From Serratia marcescens (GTDB lineage Bacteria; Pseudomonadota; Gammaproteobacteria; Enterobacterales; Enterobacteriaceae): 64,000 nt of DNA. The notes below the pieces were generated by a model, which was not told where the DNA came from, made no database searches, and saw nothing but the letters and a program-made list of their open reading frames with translations. The stretch is from assembly GCF_006715005.1 (NCBI RefSeq), contig NZ_VFMJ01000001.1:3596001-3660000 (forward strand), read 5' to 3'. Made by a program: the position numbers and the translations under genes. Positions 1 through 10,769 of the stretch are shown piece after piece. Position 1 is the first letter of the stretch. Each line of letters starts with the position of its first letter.

Positions 1-833
1 CTACCTAAATAGCTTTCGGGGAGAACCAGCTATCTCCCGGTTTGATTGGCCTTTCACCCCCAGCCACAAGTCATCCGCTAATTTTTCAACATTAGTCGGT
101 TCGGTCCTCCAGTTAGTGTTACCCAACCTTCAACCTGCCCATGGCTAGATCACCGGGTTTCGGGTCTATACCTTGCAACTATTCGCCCAGTTAAGACTCG
201 GTTTCCCTACGGCTCCCCTATACGGTTAACCTTGCTACAAAATATAAGTCGCTGACCCATTATACAAAAGGTACGCAGTCACACCACGAAGGTGCTCCCA
301 CTGCTTGTACGTACACGGTTTCAGGTTCTATTTCACTCCCCTCGCCGGGGTTCTTTTCGCCTTTCCCTCACGGTACTGGTTCACTATCGGTCAGTCAGGA
401 GTATTTAGCCTTGGAGGATGGTCCCCCCATATTCAGACAGGATGTCACGTGTCCCGCCCTACTCATCGAACTCACGACCTGTGCATTTTAGTGTACGGGG
501 CTATCACCCTTTGCTGCGCGACTTTCCAGACGCTTCCACTAACACACAAGCCGATTCAGGTTCTGGGCTCCTCCCCGTTCGCTCGCCGCTACTGGGGGAA
601 TCTCGGTTGATTTCTTTTCCTCGGGGTACTTAGATGTTTCAGTTCCCCCGGTTCGCCTCATGCCACTATGTATTCATGACATGATAGTGTGTCGAAACAC
701 ACTGGGTTTCCCCATTCGGGTATCGCCGGTTGTAACGGTTCATATCACCTTACCGACGCTTTTCGCAGATTAGCACGCCCTTCATCGCCTCTGACTGCCT
801 AGGCATCCACCGTGTACGCTTAGTCACTTAACC
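1..833 (-). rRNA. 23S ribosomal RNA, 5' part (cut by window edge)
   Basis: The minus strand begins at about 833 with GGTTAAGTGACTAAGCG, the usual start of enterobacterial 23S rRNA, and continues through domain I and part of domain II to the left edge. Only about 830 of some 2900 nucleotides are present. The 3' part and the 5S gene lie outside the window. No protein-coding gene is called here. Confidence 0.97.
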
Positions 834-969
834 TCACAACCCGAAGATGTTTCCATCGTTCGCGCTGCAAACATTTGAGAGACTCTATGACAGGTTACTC
901 TTCATCCCAATACATCTACGGAGGGATAAATTTCAGCCGTCATGTTTCAATTTTCAGCTTGTTCCAGAT

Positions 970-981
970 TGTTAAAGAGCA
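970..981 (-). promoter_or_regulatory. boxA antitermination element in the tRNA-Glu/23S spacer
   Basis: The minus strand reads TGCTCTTTAACA, identical to the boxA copy in the 16S leader at 2980-2991. In enterobacterial rrn operons boxA loads NusB/NusE so that polymerase resists Rho. A second copy ahead of 23S is the usual arrangement. Confidence 0.75.
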
Positions 982-1067
982 ATATCTTAAACATGACTCG
1001 CAAGTCATCTTTAAGATTTTTTCGGTCTGTTGTGACCGGTGATAATGTCTTTCACTCATTATCGGAA

Positions 1068-1143
1068 TGGCGTCCCCAAGGGGATTCGAACCCCTGTTAC
1101 AGCCGTGAAAGGGCAGTGTCCTAGGCCTCTAGACGATGGGGAC
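1068..1143 (-). tRNA. gltW: tRNA-Glu (UUC) in the rrn spacer
   Basis: The 76-nt minus-strand sequence begins GTCCCCATCGTCTAGAGG, has anticodon TTC, a GGTTCGAATCC T-arm and an encoded CCA end. It sits between 16S and 23S, as in E. coli rrnB, C, E and G. The neighbour clpB matches the rrnG setting, so gltW is the best symbol, assigned by position. Confidence 0.95.
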
Positions 1144-1238
1144 ACGAAAATCCGATTAAACTGAATAACTTAATCGGTTCGTATCAGCATGAATGACTCA
1201 TGGCATCAACAGGTAGCGCTTTGCTCGTTACTTTTCAT

Positions 1239-1253
1239 CAGACAATCTGTGTG
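1239..1253 (-). other. 3' arm of the 16S-flanking processing stem
   Basis: This 15-base segment is the exact reverse complement of 2959-2973 in the 16S leader. The two arms can pair in the pre-rRNA to form the long stem that RNase III cuts to release pre-16S. Pairing is read from the sequence; the RNase III role is family knowledge. Confidence 0.7.
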
Positions 1254-1282
1254 AGCACGCCACTCGAACTAATATCTTTAGG

Positions 1283-2823
<1,541 letters not shown>

Positions 2824-3022
2824 AAAAGCTTGATTTGCTTCCACTCGAGAAGCGATGCTCAAAGATTTACTGCATGAATTTTACTTCAGTTAGTCACTCT
2901 TCAAGACTTGATATTTTTTTTGCATCCGAAGATGCTGGATATCGTCTTGTGGAGTGCCCACACAGATTGTCTGATAAATTGTTAAAGAGCAGTGCCGAGA
3001 AACTCATCGGCGCGGGCTGCGT

Positions 3023-3050
3023 ATATTACGCTTTTCGCCCTGAGAGTCAA
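3023..3050 (-). promoter_or_regulatory. rrn promoter P2
   Basis: On the minus strand the -35 box TTGACT (3045-3050) and -10 box TAATAT (3023-3028) are 16 bp apart, followed by a G/C-rich discriminator. This matches the layout of E. coli rrn P2 promoters. Confidence 0.8.
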
Positions 3051-3119
3051 GCGTTTATTTCGCTTTCTTCTCGCTGACCCGGCGGCTTGTCAGTCGTTGT
3101 TCCCGGTCAGTGGAGGCGC

Positions 3120-3147
3120 ATTATAGGGAGTTCTCGGCGGGCCGCAA
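3120..3147 (-). promoter_or_regulatory. rrn promoter P1
   Basis: On the minus strand the -35 box TTGCGG (3142-3147) and a perfect -10 box TATAAT (3120-3125) are 16 bp apart, followed by GCGCC. The GCGCC discriminator is the hallmark of stringently controlled rrn P1 promoters that respond to ppGpp and DksA. A/T tracts just upstream fit an UP element. Confidence 0.87.
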
Positions 3148-3286
3148 CCCCTAAATGAAAAAAACTTTTCAAGCGTTCAAATAATCACCAAAAATACCTT
3201 TTTAGGATGTTTATTAGTCAAAAAATACCGGTTTTAACACAGTAATAGCGGCAAACCCTGTAAATAGGGACAAACGAAGATAAAGA

Positions 3287-3312
3287 AAAGGGAGCGGTCA
3301 CCCGCTCCCTTT
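3287..3312 (-). terminator. clpB intrinsic terminator
   Basis: An 8-bp GGGAGCGG/CCGCTCCC stem with a 4-nt loop is flanked by A and T runs. On the minus strand it ends in CCCTTTTC about 25 nt past the clpB stop codon. It could also terminate from the other side. Confidence 0.8.
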
Positions 3313-3336
3313 CATCTTTATTACGCTAGATTGCCG

Positions 3337-5910
3337 TTATTGGCGTGCAACGATATGGTCGTTTTCCACATCCAACGTGACCAGCTTGCCAGGGATCAGC
3401 TTGCCGGACAGTATTTGCTGCGCCAGTGGGTTCTCGATCTCCTGCTGAATAGCGCGTTTCAACGGACGCGCACCATATACAGGGTCGTAACCCGTTTTGC
3501 TCAACAGCGCCAGGGCCGGTTCGGTCATGGTCACTTCGTAACCGCGCTCTTCCAAACGTTTGTACAGACGCGACAGCTGAATCTTGGCGATCGCGGCGAT
3601 GTGTTTCTCGCCCAGTGGGTGGAACACCACCACTTCGTCGATACGGTTGATGAACTCCGGACGGAAGTGGTGACTCACCATCTCCATCACCGACTCTTTC
3701 ATCTGCGCGTAGTTCATCTGGCCGAAATGCTCCTGGATCAGATCGGAGCCCAGGTTGGACGTCATGATCACCACGGTATTACGGAAATCGACGGTACGGC
3801 CCTGGCCATCGGTCAGGCGGCCGTCATCCAACACCTGCAACAGAATATTGAACACGTCCGGATGCGCTTTCTCGACTTCATCCAGCAGAATCACCGAATA
3901 AGGCCGGCGACGTACGGCTTCCGTCAGGTAGCCGCCTTCTTCATAACCGACATAACCCGGAGGCGCACCGACCAGACGCGAAACGGAGTGTTTCTCCATA
4001 AACTCGGACATATCGATACGTACCATGGCGTCGTCGCTGTCGAACAGGAACGAAGCCAGTGCCTTGCATAGCTCGGTTTTCCCCACCCCGGTCGGGCCGA
4101 GGAACAGGAACGAACCGATCGGCCGGTTAGGATCGGACAACCCCGCACGGCTGCGGCGAATCGCATTGGAGACCGCGCTGACCGCTTCGTCCTGGCCAAT
4201 AACCCGCGAATGCAGCTCTTGCTCCAGGCGCAGCAGCTTGTCGCGCTCCCCTTCCAGCATTCTGGCGACCGGGATCCCGGTTGCACGCGCCAGCACTTCA
4301 GCAATCTCCGCATCGGTCACCCGGTTGCGCAGCAGCTTCATGCTCTTGCCTTCGGCCTGCGTGGCGGCGGAGAGCTGTTTCTCCAGCTCAGGGATTTTGC
4401 CGTATTGCAGTTCTGACATCCGCCCCAGATCGCCGACGCGACGCGCCTGCTCCAGGGTGATTTTGGCCTGCTCGAGTTCGGCCTTGATGTTCTGGGTGCC
4501 GGAGAGCGAGGCTTTTTCCGCTTTCCACTCTTCCTCCAGCTCCGAATATTCGCGCTCTTTCTGCCCCAGCTCATCGCTGAGCATGTCCAGGCGTTTCTTA
4601 CTGGCGTCGTCAGACTCTTTATTCAGCGCCTGCTGTTCCAGCTTCAATTGGATAATGCGGCGCTCAAGCCTGTCGAGCGACTCCGGCTTGGAGTCCATCT
4701 GCATGCGAATGCTGGACGCCGCTTCGTCGATCAGGTCGATAGCCTTGTCCGGCAATTGACGATCGGCGATATAGCGGTGCGAAAGCGTTGCCGCCGCCAC
4801 GATGGCCGGGTCGGTGATCTGCACATGGTGGTGCAGTTCGTAACGTTCTTTCAAGCCGCGCAGGATAGCGATGGTGTCTTCCACGCTCGGCTCCGCCACA
4901 TACACTTTCTGGAAACGGCGTTCGAGCGCCGCATCCTTCTCTATATACTGACGATACTCGTCGAGCGTAGTCGCGCCAACGCAGTGCAGCTCGCCGCGCG
5001 CCAGCGCCGGTTTGAGCATGTTGCCCGCATCCATGGCACCATCCGCCTTACCGGCGCCGACCATGGTGTGCAGTTCGTCGATAAACAGGATAACGCTGCC
5101 TTCCTGCTTGGCCAGATCGTTGAGCACGCCTTTCAGGCGCTCTTCAAACTCGCCGCGGTACTTGGCACCGGCGATCAAGGCGCCCATATCGAGGGACAGT
5201 ACGCGCTTGTGCTTCAGCCCTTCCGGCACTTCGCCGTTGATGATGCGCTGCGCCAGGCCTTCGACGATGGCGGTTTTACCCACGCCGGGTTCGCCGATCA
5301 GCACCGGGTTGTTTTTGGTACGACGCTGCAGCACCTGAATGGTACGACGGATCTCTTCGTCACGGCCGATTACCGGGTCAAGTTTGCCCTGCTCGGCGCG
5401 TTCGGTCAGATCGATCGTGTATTTCTTCAATGCTTGCCGTTGGTCTTCGGCGCCTTGGTCTTCCACGCTGTCACCGCCTCTCATCTGTTCAATGGCTTTG
5501 CTGATTTTGTCGGCCGTCGCGCCGGCCGCTTTCAACAAGTCGGTCAACGAGCCGCGGTCTTCCAGCACCGCAAGCACAAACAGCTCGGAAGAAATGAATT
5601 TGTCCGCGCGCTTCTGCGCCAGCTTGTCGCACAGATTCAAGACGCGCACCAGCTCGTGGGACGGTTGAACGTCGCCACCGGTGCCTTCTACCTGCGGTAA
5701 ACGGGACAGTGCCTGTTCGATTTCGGTGCGCACACGCCCGGCATCGATACCTGCGGAAGTTAATAGTGGACGAACCGTGCCCCCTTCCTGATTGAGCAGG
5801 GCGCTCATCAGATGTAGCGGTTCAATAAACTGGTTGTCGTGCCCAAGGGCTAGTGACTGGGCATCGGCGAGGGCAAGCTGGAATTTGTTGGTAAGACGAT
5901 CCAGACGCAT
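3337..5910 (-). CDS. clpB: ATP-dependent disaggregase ClpB
   Basis: Hsp100 chaperone that works with DnaK/DnaJ/GrpE in the cytoplasm, threading aggregated proteins through its hexamer pore. The 857 residues equal the E. coli length. Visible parts are the N-terminal Clp_N repeat domain, a first AAA+ module with Walker A GEPGVGKT (about 206-213) and Walker B FIDELHTM, a coiled-coil M domain (about 410-530), and a second AAA+ module with GPTGVGKT (about 605) and LLDEVEKA. The ATG start has a GGAGG ribosome-binding site. The gene is transcribed alone from a sigma-32 promoter (5949-5976) and ends in a strong hairpin. An internal start giving the shorter ClpB isoform, known in E. coli near residue 149, is possible but not evident. 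Confidence 0.98.
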   Translation of the reverse strand: MRLDRLTNKFQLALADAQSLALGHDNQFIEPLHLMSALLNQEGGTVRPLLTSAGIDAGRVRTEIEQALSRLPQVEGTGGDVQPSHELVRVLNLCDKLAQKRADKFISSELFVLAVLEDRGSLTDLLKAAGATADKISKAIEQMRGGDSVEDQGAEDQRQALKKYTIDLTERAEQGKLDPVIGRDEEIRRTIQVLQRRTKNNPVLIGEPGVGKTAIVEGLAQRIINGEVPEGLKHKRVLSLDMGALIAGAKYRGEFEERLKGVLNDLAKQEGSVILFIDELHTMVGAGKADGAMDAGNMLKPALARGELHCVGATTLDEYRQYIEKDAALERRFQKVYVAEPSVEDTIAILRGLKERYELHHHVQITDPAIVAAATLSHRYIADRQLPDKAIDLIDEAASSIRMQMDSKPESLDRLERRIIQLKLEQQALNKESDDASKKRLDMLSDELGQKEREYSELEEEWKAEKASLSGTQNIKAELEQAKITLEQARRVGDLGRMSELQYGKIPELEKQLSAATQAEGKSMKLLRNRVTDAEIAEVLARATGIPVARMLEGERDKLLRLEQELHSRVIGQDEAVSAVSNAIRRSRAGLSDPNRPIGSFLFLGPTGVGKTELCKALASFLFDSDDAMVRIDMSEFMEKHSVSRLVGAPPGYVGYEEGGYLTEAVRRRPYSVILLDEVEKAHPDVFNILLQVLDDGRLTDGQGRTVDFRNTVVIMTSNLGSDLIQEHFGQMNYAQMKESVMEMVSHHFRPEFINRIDEVVVFHPLGEKHIAAIAKIQLSRLYKRLEERGYEVTMTEPALALLSKTGYDPVYGARPLKRAIQQEIENPLAQQILSGKLIPGKLVTLDVENDHIVARQ

Positions 5911-5948
5911 AACACCTCCAAGATGGGTCGAAATTGCTACTGGAGATT

Positions 5949-5976
5949 AAATGAGGTCATCCCTCAAATTTTCAAG
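5949..5976 (-). promoter_or_regulatory. sigma-32 heat-shock promoter of clpB
   Basis: The minus strand shows CTTGAAA (5970-5976), a 13-bp spacer and CCTCATTT (5949-5956). This fits the sigma-32 pattern CTTGAAA-N11-16-CCCCATNT and resembles E. coli clpB. It lies about 40 bp before the clpB start. Confidence 0.8.
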
Positions 5977-6040
5977 GTTATCTCGACGCTAAATTTTCGG
6001 TACAACGCCATGCGTCGTTGGATCGTCCTAATTCAATAGG

Positions 6041-6772
6041 TTATATCAGCCAGATTAAACTTGCCAGACGTCCGGTTATTCCATCGCGTCGATAGGAGAA
6101 AAAATGACTCTTTTCGTTAACCGTGCAGCGGTCGCCGCCGTAGATGGCCTGCACGCCTGCCCGCAACAAACGTTGGCGAGCCAGTAAGTAGATATTAGCC
6201 AAAAACTTATCGCCATGCGGCGTAAAGGCAGCCTCGGCTTCGGCGTCTTCCGCGATAAAGGCGGCACGCACCTCCGGCCCGACTTCAAACTGCTGCGGGC
6301 CGATCGCCGGCCCCAACCAGGCGCTGATCTGGCCCGGTGCGGCGGTGAACGCCGCCACGGTTTGTTCCAGCACGCCCTGGCATAGCCCACGCCAACCGGC
6401 ATGAGCGGCGGCCACTTCATCGCCGTTCTGCGAGCAGAACAGCACCGGCAGACAATCCGCCGTCATCACGGCACACACCTGCCCAGGCACGTTGCTGTAC
6501 ACCGCATCCGCCCGCAGATCGGCGGGCGGATGCCCCGTCAACGTCACCACGCGGGTGCCATGCACTTGCTCGAGCCACACCGGCATCTGCGGCAAGCCGG
6601 CGGCGGTAACCACCCTTTCCCGATTGCGTTTCACCGCTTGCACCTCGTCGCCGACGTGAGCGCCGAGATTCAGCGAGTCATAAGGCGGCAGGCTGACGCC
6701 GCCGCCGCGCGTTGTGCTGCACGCTTTAACGCCGGGAGGCAACGGCCAGTCGGGCAGAATGAGCGAATTCAT
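6041..6772 (-). CDS. pgeF: Peptidoglycan editing factor / laccase-domain protein PgeF (YfiH)
   Basis: A 243-residue member of the DUF152 (YlmD/YfiH) family. E. coli PgeF limits misincorporation of serine for alanine at position 1 of the peptidoglycan stem; relatives act on purine nucleosides. Family metal-site motifs are visible: LEQVHGTRV, TADCLPVLF and HAGWRGL, which supply His and Cys ligands. The start MNSLILPDW was chosen because it matches the family N-terminus and overlaps the rluD stop in a TAATG junction, indicating translational coupling. A longer in-frame extension upstream lies inside rluD and is not credible. Confidence 0.93.
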   Translation of the reverse strand: MNSLILPDWPLPPGVKACSTTRGGGVSLPPYDSLNLGAHVGDEVQAVKRNRERVVTAAGLPQMPVWLEQVHGTRVVTLTGHPPADLRADAVYSNVPGQVCAVMTADCLPVLFCSQNGDEVAAAHAGWRGLCQGVLEQTVAAFTAAPGQISAWLGPAIGPQQFEVGPEVRAAFIAEDAEAEAAFTPHGDKFLANIYLLARQRLLRAGVQAIYGGDRCTVNEKSHFFSYRRDGITGRLASLIWLI

Positions 6773-7748
6773 TACCAGTCCATCTGATCTTTGAATTCTT
6801 CGGTGTCCGCCTTCAGCGCGTTGATCAGATCGACCATATCCTGCGGCAGCGGCGCATGCCACTCCATCTGGATACCGCTGATCGGATGATACAAACGCAG
6901 CATGGTGGCGTGCAGCGCCTGACGGTCAAAGCCGCGCAGCGTGTTGATGAAGGCTTCCGAAGCGCCTTTCGGCGGACGTGGACGGCCGCCGTACAGCGGA
7001 TCGCCCACCAGCGGATGGCTGATGTAAGCCATGTGTACGCGGATCTGGTGAGTACGACCGGTTTCCAGGCGCAGACGCAGGCGGGTGTGCGCACGGAAAT
7101 GCTCCATGATGCGGTAGTGCGTTACCGCCGGTTTACCCATCGGGTGCACCGCCATATGGGTGCGTTTGGTGGAGTGACGCGCGATAGGCTCTTCTACCGT
7201 GCCGCCGGCGGTCATGGTGCCGATCGCCACCGCTTCGTATTCACGGGTGATTTCACGCGCCTGCAGCGCTTCCACCAGCCGGGTTTGCGCCGGCACGGTT
7301 TTCGCCACTACCATCAGGCCGGTGGTGTCTTTATCCAGACGGTGCACGATGCCGGCACGCGGTACGTCGGCGATTTCCGGGTAATGATACAGAGCGCATT
7401 GAGCACCGTGCCGTCTGGGTTACCGGCACCGGGATGCACGACCAAATCGCGCGGCTTGTTGATCACCAGGATGTCGCTGTCTTCATAGACGATATCCAGC
7501 GCGATATCCTGTGGCTCCCAACGCGCCTCTTCTTCAATCTGTGCATCGATGGCGACTGTCTCTCCGCCCAGCACCTTCTCTTTCGGTTTATTTGACGTTT
7601 TGCCATTGACCTTCACCCGATCGCCCAGGATCCACTCTTTTATGCGAGATCGTGAATAATCAGGGAACAATTCGGCCAAAGCCTGATCTAAACGTTGTCC
7701 GAGTTGAGATTCGGCCACCGTTGCGGTGAGTTGTACTTGTTGTGCCAT
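6772..7748 (-). pseudogene. rluD: 23S rRNA pseudouridine synthase RluD, frameshifted
   Basis: RluD makes pseudouridines 1911, 1915 and 1917 in helix 69 of 23S rRNA. The gene is in two frames. The N-terminal part (7748 to about 7393) has the S4 domain and runs to VVHPGAGNPDGTVLNAL. The rest, with the catalytic HRLDKDT motif, is in another frame down to 6772. Comparison with the family shows one C missing between 7392 and 7393 (CAG-AGCGC where CAGCAGCGC is expected). Restoring it gives 325 residues, against 326 in E. coli. Both halves are otherwise intact, so this is either a recent loss or a sequencing error. pgeF is coupled downstream. Confidence 0.9.
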
Positions 7749-7879
7749 ATGCAGCTTCTTCGTTAACGTTGGGTTTTCACGGCGATGCCGTTTAATATAA
7801 TGTGCTATTGTACCTGGTCTTTGTCGGGAGCTTAACGGACAGTCTCCCGGAATAACACCCTGAGGATAATCAAAACGTC

Positions 7880-8611
7880 ATGACGCGTATGAAATATCTG
7901 GTGGCGGCAGCCACGTTGAGCCTGGCGCTGGCAGGTTGCTCCACATCCAAGGATGCGGTTCCCGACAACCCACCTTCGGAAATCTATGCTACCGCGCAGC
8001 AAAAACTGCAGGACGGTAACTTCAAGGGCGCGATTACGCAACTCGAAGCGTTAGATAACCGCTATCCTTTCGGGCCGTATTCCCAGCAGGTCCAGCTGGA
8101 TTTGATTTACGCCTACTATAAGGCTGCCGACTTGCCGATGGCTCAGGCATCCATCGATCGCTTCATGCGTCTGAACCCGACGCACCCGAACATCGATTAC
8201 GTGATGTACATGCGCGGTCTGACCGACATGGCGCTCGATGACAGCGCACTGCAGGGCTTCTTCGGGGTTGACCGTTCTGACCGCGATCCTCAGCACGCTC
8301 GCGCTGCGTTCCGCGACTTCAGCCAGTTGATTCAGCAATACCCGAACAGCCAATACGCGACCGACGCCAACAAGCGTTTGGTGTATCTGAAAGACCGCTT
8401 GGCCAAGTATGAGCTTTCGGTGGCGGAATACTACACTAAACGCGGTGCTTACGTCGCGGTCGTTAATCGCGCCGAGCAGATGTTGCGTGAATTCCCGGAT
8501 ACCAAAGCGACGCACGACGTGTTGCCGCTGATGGAAAATGCCTACAAGCAGCTGCAGCTGAACGGCCAGGCTGACAAAGTGGCCAAAGTGATCGCCGCCA
8601 ACCCGCAATAA
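7880..8611 (+). CDS. bamD: Outer membrane assembly lipoprotein BamD
   Basis: Essential lipoprotein of the BAM complex that inserts beta-barrel proteins into the outer membrane; it contacts BamA on the periplasmic side. The 243 residues begin with a lipoprotein signal peptide ending in LALAGC, so Cys20 is the expected lipidated residue. The rest is made of TPR-like helical repeats, including the conserved [13 protein letters not shown] and the [15 protein letters not shown] loop. The gene is divergent from rluD and ends in a clear hairpin, so it is probably monocistronic. Confidence 0.97.
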   Translation: MTRMKYLVAAATLSLALAGCSTSKDAVPDNPPSEIYATAQQKLQDGNFKGAITQLEALDNRYPFGPYSQQVQLDLIYAYYKAADLPMAQASIDRFMRLNPTHPNIDYVMYMRGLTDMALDDSALQGFFGVDRSDRDPQHARAAFRDFSQLIQQYPNSQYATDANKRLVYLKDRLAKYELSVAEYYTKRGAYVAVVNRAEQMLREFPDTKATHDVLPLMENAYKQLQLNGQADKVAKVIAANPQ

Positions 8612-8640
8612 GTGCGCGTCGGCAACGGCAGAAAAACAAA

Positions 8641-8663
8641 ACGGCAGCCTCGGCTGCCGTTTT
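8641..8663 (+). terminator. bamD intrinsic terminator
   Basis: A 9-bp ACGGCAGCC/GGCTGCCGT stem is followed by a short T run, about 30 nt after the bamD stop. Confidence 0.85.
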
Positions 8664-8844
8664 CATTGGCGTCGACCGGTTTTTTACTGGAAAAATATAC
8701 AAGTAAAAACACGGTGTTAGCTAGCGCTCCTCACCGGTCAACTCATCGATAATGCGCCATCCGGCGGCAACTCTCAAGCATTAGATAGCCAATTCAGATG
8801 CTGAATCACAGATTGAACTAACTTTGCAAAAAGTGACAAAAAAT

Positions 8845-8860
8845 CGTGATTTACATCACG
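8845..8860 (+). promoter_or_regulatory. CRP-type operator of raiA (class II position)
   Basis: CGTGATTTACATCACG is a perfectly symmetric site close to the CRP consensus TGTGA-N6-TCACA. A -10-like TATGCT lies at 8881-8886, which would put the start of transcription near 8894 and the operator centre at -41.5, the class II spacing. No good -35 box is present, as expected for such promoters. That raiA responds to cAMP-CRP in related bacteria is from memory. Confidence 0.7.
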
Positions 8861-8923
8861 CATTTAAACAAAAAGCGGGGTATGCTGGATTCACCAAGAC
8901 GGAAAGACAGAGAGGTAAGTTAT

Positions 8924-9265
8924 ATGACATTGAACATTACCAGCAAACAAATGGATATCACTCCCGCAATCCGCAATCACGTCGAAGACCGTCTCACCAA
9001 ACTGGAAAAATGGCAGACCCAGCTGATAAACCCGCATATCGTCTTATCTAAAGAACCGCAGGGGTTTGTCGCCGACGCTACCATTACCACGCCTAACGGC
9101 CCGCTGGTCGCCAGCGCAAAACATGATGACATGTACACCGCCGTTAATGAGCTGATCGCCAAGCTGGAACGCCAACTGAACAAGGTGCAGCATAAAGGCG
9201 AAGCGCGCCGCTGCAATGCCAGCGTGAAAGACATCGTGCCGGAAGTCACGCAAGAGCAGGAATAA
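8924..9265 (+). CDS. raiA: Ribosome-associated inhibitor / hibernation factor RaiA (YfiA)
   Basis: Small stationary-phase protein that binds the 30S A and P sites, blocks initiation and competes with RMF/HPF dimer formation. The 113 residues match the E. coli length and begin [20 protein letters not shown], with the conserved KLEKWQT and [16 protein letters not shown] segments. The ATG at 8924 was chosen over an in-frame upstream ATG because it matches the family start and follows a GAGAGGTAAG ribosome-binding region. A hairpin at 9292-9314 ends the unit. Confidence 0.96.
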   Translation: MTLNITSKQMDITPAIRNHVEDRLTKLEKWQTQLINPHIVLSKEPQGFVADATITTPNGPLVASAKHDDMYTAVNELIAKLERQLNKVQHKGEARRCNASVKDIVPEVTQEQE

Positions 9266-9291
9266 CCGTCCGACAGCGATTGCCGCATCAA

Positions 9292-9314
9292 ACGCGCCCG
9301 AGGGCGCGTTTTTT
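9292..9314 (+). terminator. raiA intrinsic terminator
   Basis: An ACGCGCCC/GGGCGCGT stem with a 2-nt loop is followed by TTTTTT. Confidence 0.88.
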
Positions 9315-9388
9315 GTCGGGTATTTTTGTTGACGGGGTAAAAGCCAGCGGTTACTTTAAAACCTGTTCGCATTAACCTTAGGTAGACC

Positions 9389-9436
9389 ATGCCACGCACA
9401 CCGTTTTTCTTCGCATTCTTTTTTACCTTCCCCTGA
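9389..9436 (+). CDS. pheL: phe operon leader peptide PheL
   Basis: A 15-codon reading frame encodes MPRTPFFFAFFFTFP, with seven phenylalanines, differing from the E. coli leader only near the N-terminus. It lies between the raiA terminator and the pheA attenuator. Ribosome stalling at the Phe codons when Phe-tRNA is scarce should favour the antiterminator and allow pheA expression. Confidence 0.95.
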   Translation: MPRTPFFFAFFFTFP

Positions 9437-9437
9437 C

Positions 9438-9512
9438 TGGGAGGCGTTTCGTCGTGTGAGAAAGAATGCGAAGACGAACAATAAGGCCTCCTGGAAACAG
9501 GAGGCTTTTTTT
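9438..9512 (+). promoter_or_regulatory. pheA attenuator
   Basis: The terminator hairpin is GCCTCCTG (9486-9493), loop GAAA, CAGGAGGC (9498-9505) and seven T. Upstream, CTTCGCATTC inside pheL can pair with GAATGCGAAG near 9465-9474 (pause stem). GGGAGGC just after the pheL stop can pair with the GCCTCC arm, giving an antiterminator. This is the classical phe attenuation layout. Confidence 0.9.
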
Positions 9513-9556
9513 ATGGCTGTTTTACAACGAATAAGAACTGAAGGCGGAAGCTGATT

Positions 9557-10714
9557 ATGACTGACAACCCGTTATTGGTGCTGCGCGAGCGCATCAGCGC
9601 ACTGGACTTGAAACTGTTGGCCCTGCTGGCGGAACGCCGTGAGCTGGCGATCGAAGTCGGCAAGACCAAGCTGCACTCTCACCGCCCGATCCGCGATAAA
9701 GAACGCGAGCGCGATCTGCTGGATGCGCTGATCGCCGCCGCCAAGCCTTACGACCTGGACGGCTTTTACGTCACCCGCCTGTTTCAACTGATCATCGAAG
9801 ATTCCGTCCTGACCCAGCAGGCGTTGCTACAGCACCAGCTCAACCCCGTCAGCCAACATTCCGCCCGCATCGCCTTCCTCGGCCCAAAAGGCTCTTACTC
9901 ACATCTGGCAGCACGCCAATACGCTGCCCGCCACTTCGATCAGCTGATCGAATGCGGCTGCCAGAAGTTTCAGGATATCTTCACCCAGGTGGAAACCGGC
10001 CAGGCGGACTATGCGATTCTGCCTATCGAGAACACCAGCTCCGGGTCGATTAACGAGGTGTACGATCTGCTGCAGCACACCAGTCTGTCGATCGTCGGCG
10101 AACTGACCAACCCGATCAACCACTGCGTTCTGATTGCCGGCGACAGCGATCTGAGCCAGATTGAAACCGTCTACAGCCACCCGCAACCGTTCCAGCAGTG
10201 CAGCCAGTTCCTGAACCGCTTCCCGCACTGGAAAATCGAATACACCGAAAGCACCGCCGCCGCGATGGAGAAAGTCGCCAAGCTGAATTCGCCGAAGGCG
10301 GCTGCTCTGGGCAGCGAAGCCGGCGGCGCACTGTATGGGCTGCAGGTGCTGGAACACAACCTCGCCAACCAGCAGCAGAACATCACCCGTTTTATCGTCC
10401 TGGCGCGTAAAGCGATCGACGTCTCCGAACAGGTGCCGGCCAAAACCACGCTGATCATGGCGACCGGCCAACAATCCGGCGCACTGGTCGAAGCGCTGCT
10501 GGTACTGCGCGACAACGGCATCATCATGACCAAGCTGGAGTCACGCCCGATCAACGGCAATCCGTGGGAAGAGATGTTTTATATCGATGTGCAGGCCAAC
10601 CTGCGCGCCGAGGCGATGCAAAAAGCGCTGCGCGATCTGACGCCAATCACCCGCTCGCTGAAGGTGCTGGGCTGTTACCCGAGCGACACCGTGGTGCCGG
10701 TCAACCCATCCTGA
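9557..10714 (+). CDS. pheA: Bifunctional chorismate mutase / prephenate dehydratase (P-protein)
   Basis: Converts chorismate to prephenate and then to phenylpyruvate in phenylalanine synthesis. It has 385 residues. The N-terminal AroQ mutase domain (about 1-90) contains [20 protein letters not shown]. The dehydratase domain (about 105-285) starts [18 protein letters not shown] and has the TESTAAA region. A C-terminal ACT domain (about 295-385) carries [24 protein letters not shown] for phenylalanine feedback. Expression is controlled by the pheL attenuator. The gene converges on tyrA across a shared terminator. Confidence 0.97.
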   Translation: MTDNPLLVLRERISALDLKLLALLAERRELAIEVGKTKLHSHRPIRDKERERDLLDALIAAAKPYDLDGFYVTRLFQLIIEDSVLTQQALLQHQLNPVSQHSARIAFLGPKGSYSHLAARQYAARHFDQLIECGCQKFQDIFTQVETGQADYAILPIENTSSGSINEVYDLLQHTSLSIVGELTNPINHCVLIAGDSDLSQIETVYSHPQPFQQCSQFLNRFPHWKIEYTESTAAAMEKVAKLNSPKAAALGSEAGGALYGLQVLEHNLANQQQNITRFIVLARKAIDVSEQVPAKTTLIMATGQQSGALVEALLVLRDNGIIMTKLESRPINGNPWEEMFYIDVQANLRAEAMQKALRDLTPITRSLKVLGCYPSDTVVPVNPS

Positions 10715-10721
10715 AACCATA

Positions 10722-10752
10722 AAAAAAGGGTTCGGCTTGGCCGAACCCTTTA
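10722..10752 (+). terminator. Bidirectional terminator between pheA and tyrA
   Basis: A 9-bp GGGTTCGGC/GCCGAACCC stem with a 3-nt loop is preceded by seven A and followed by TTTA, so it can serve both convergent genes. Confidence 0.88.
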
Positions 10753-10769
10753 CGCTTACTGCCCGCGTT

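Larger units (their letters stand above)
2824..3336 (-). promoter_or_regulatory. rrn leader and control region (513 nt without a gene)
   Basis: The stretch holds the 16S leader with boxA at 2980-2991 and the 5' arm of the processing stem at 2959-2973. It also holds promoters P2 and P1, an A/T-rich UP-element region at about 3150-3200, and the clpB terminator. No protein-coding gene is credible here. Confidence 0.85.
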
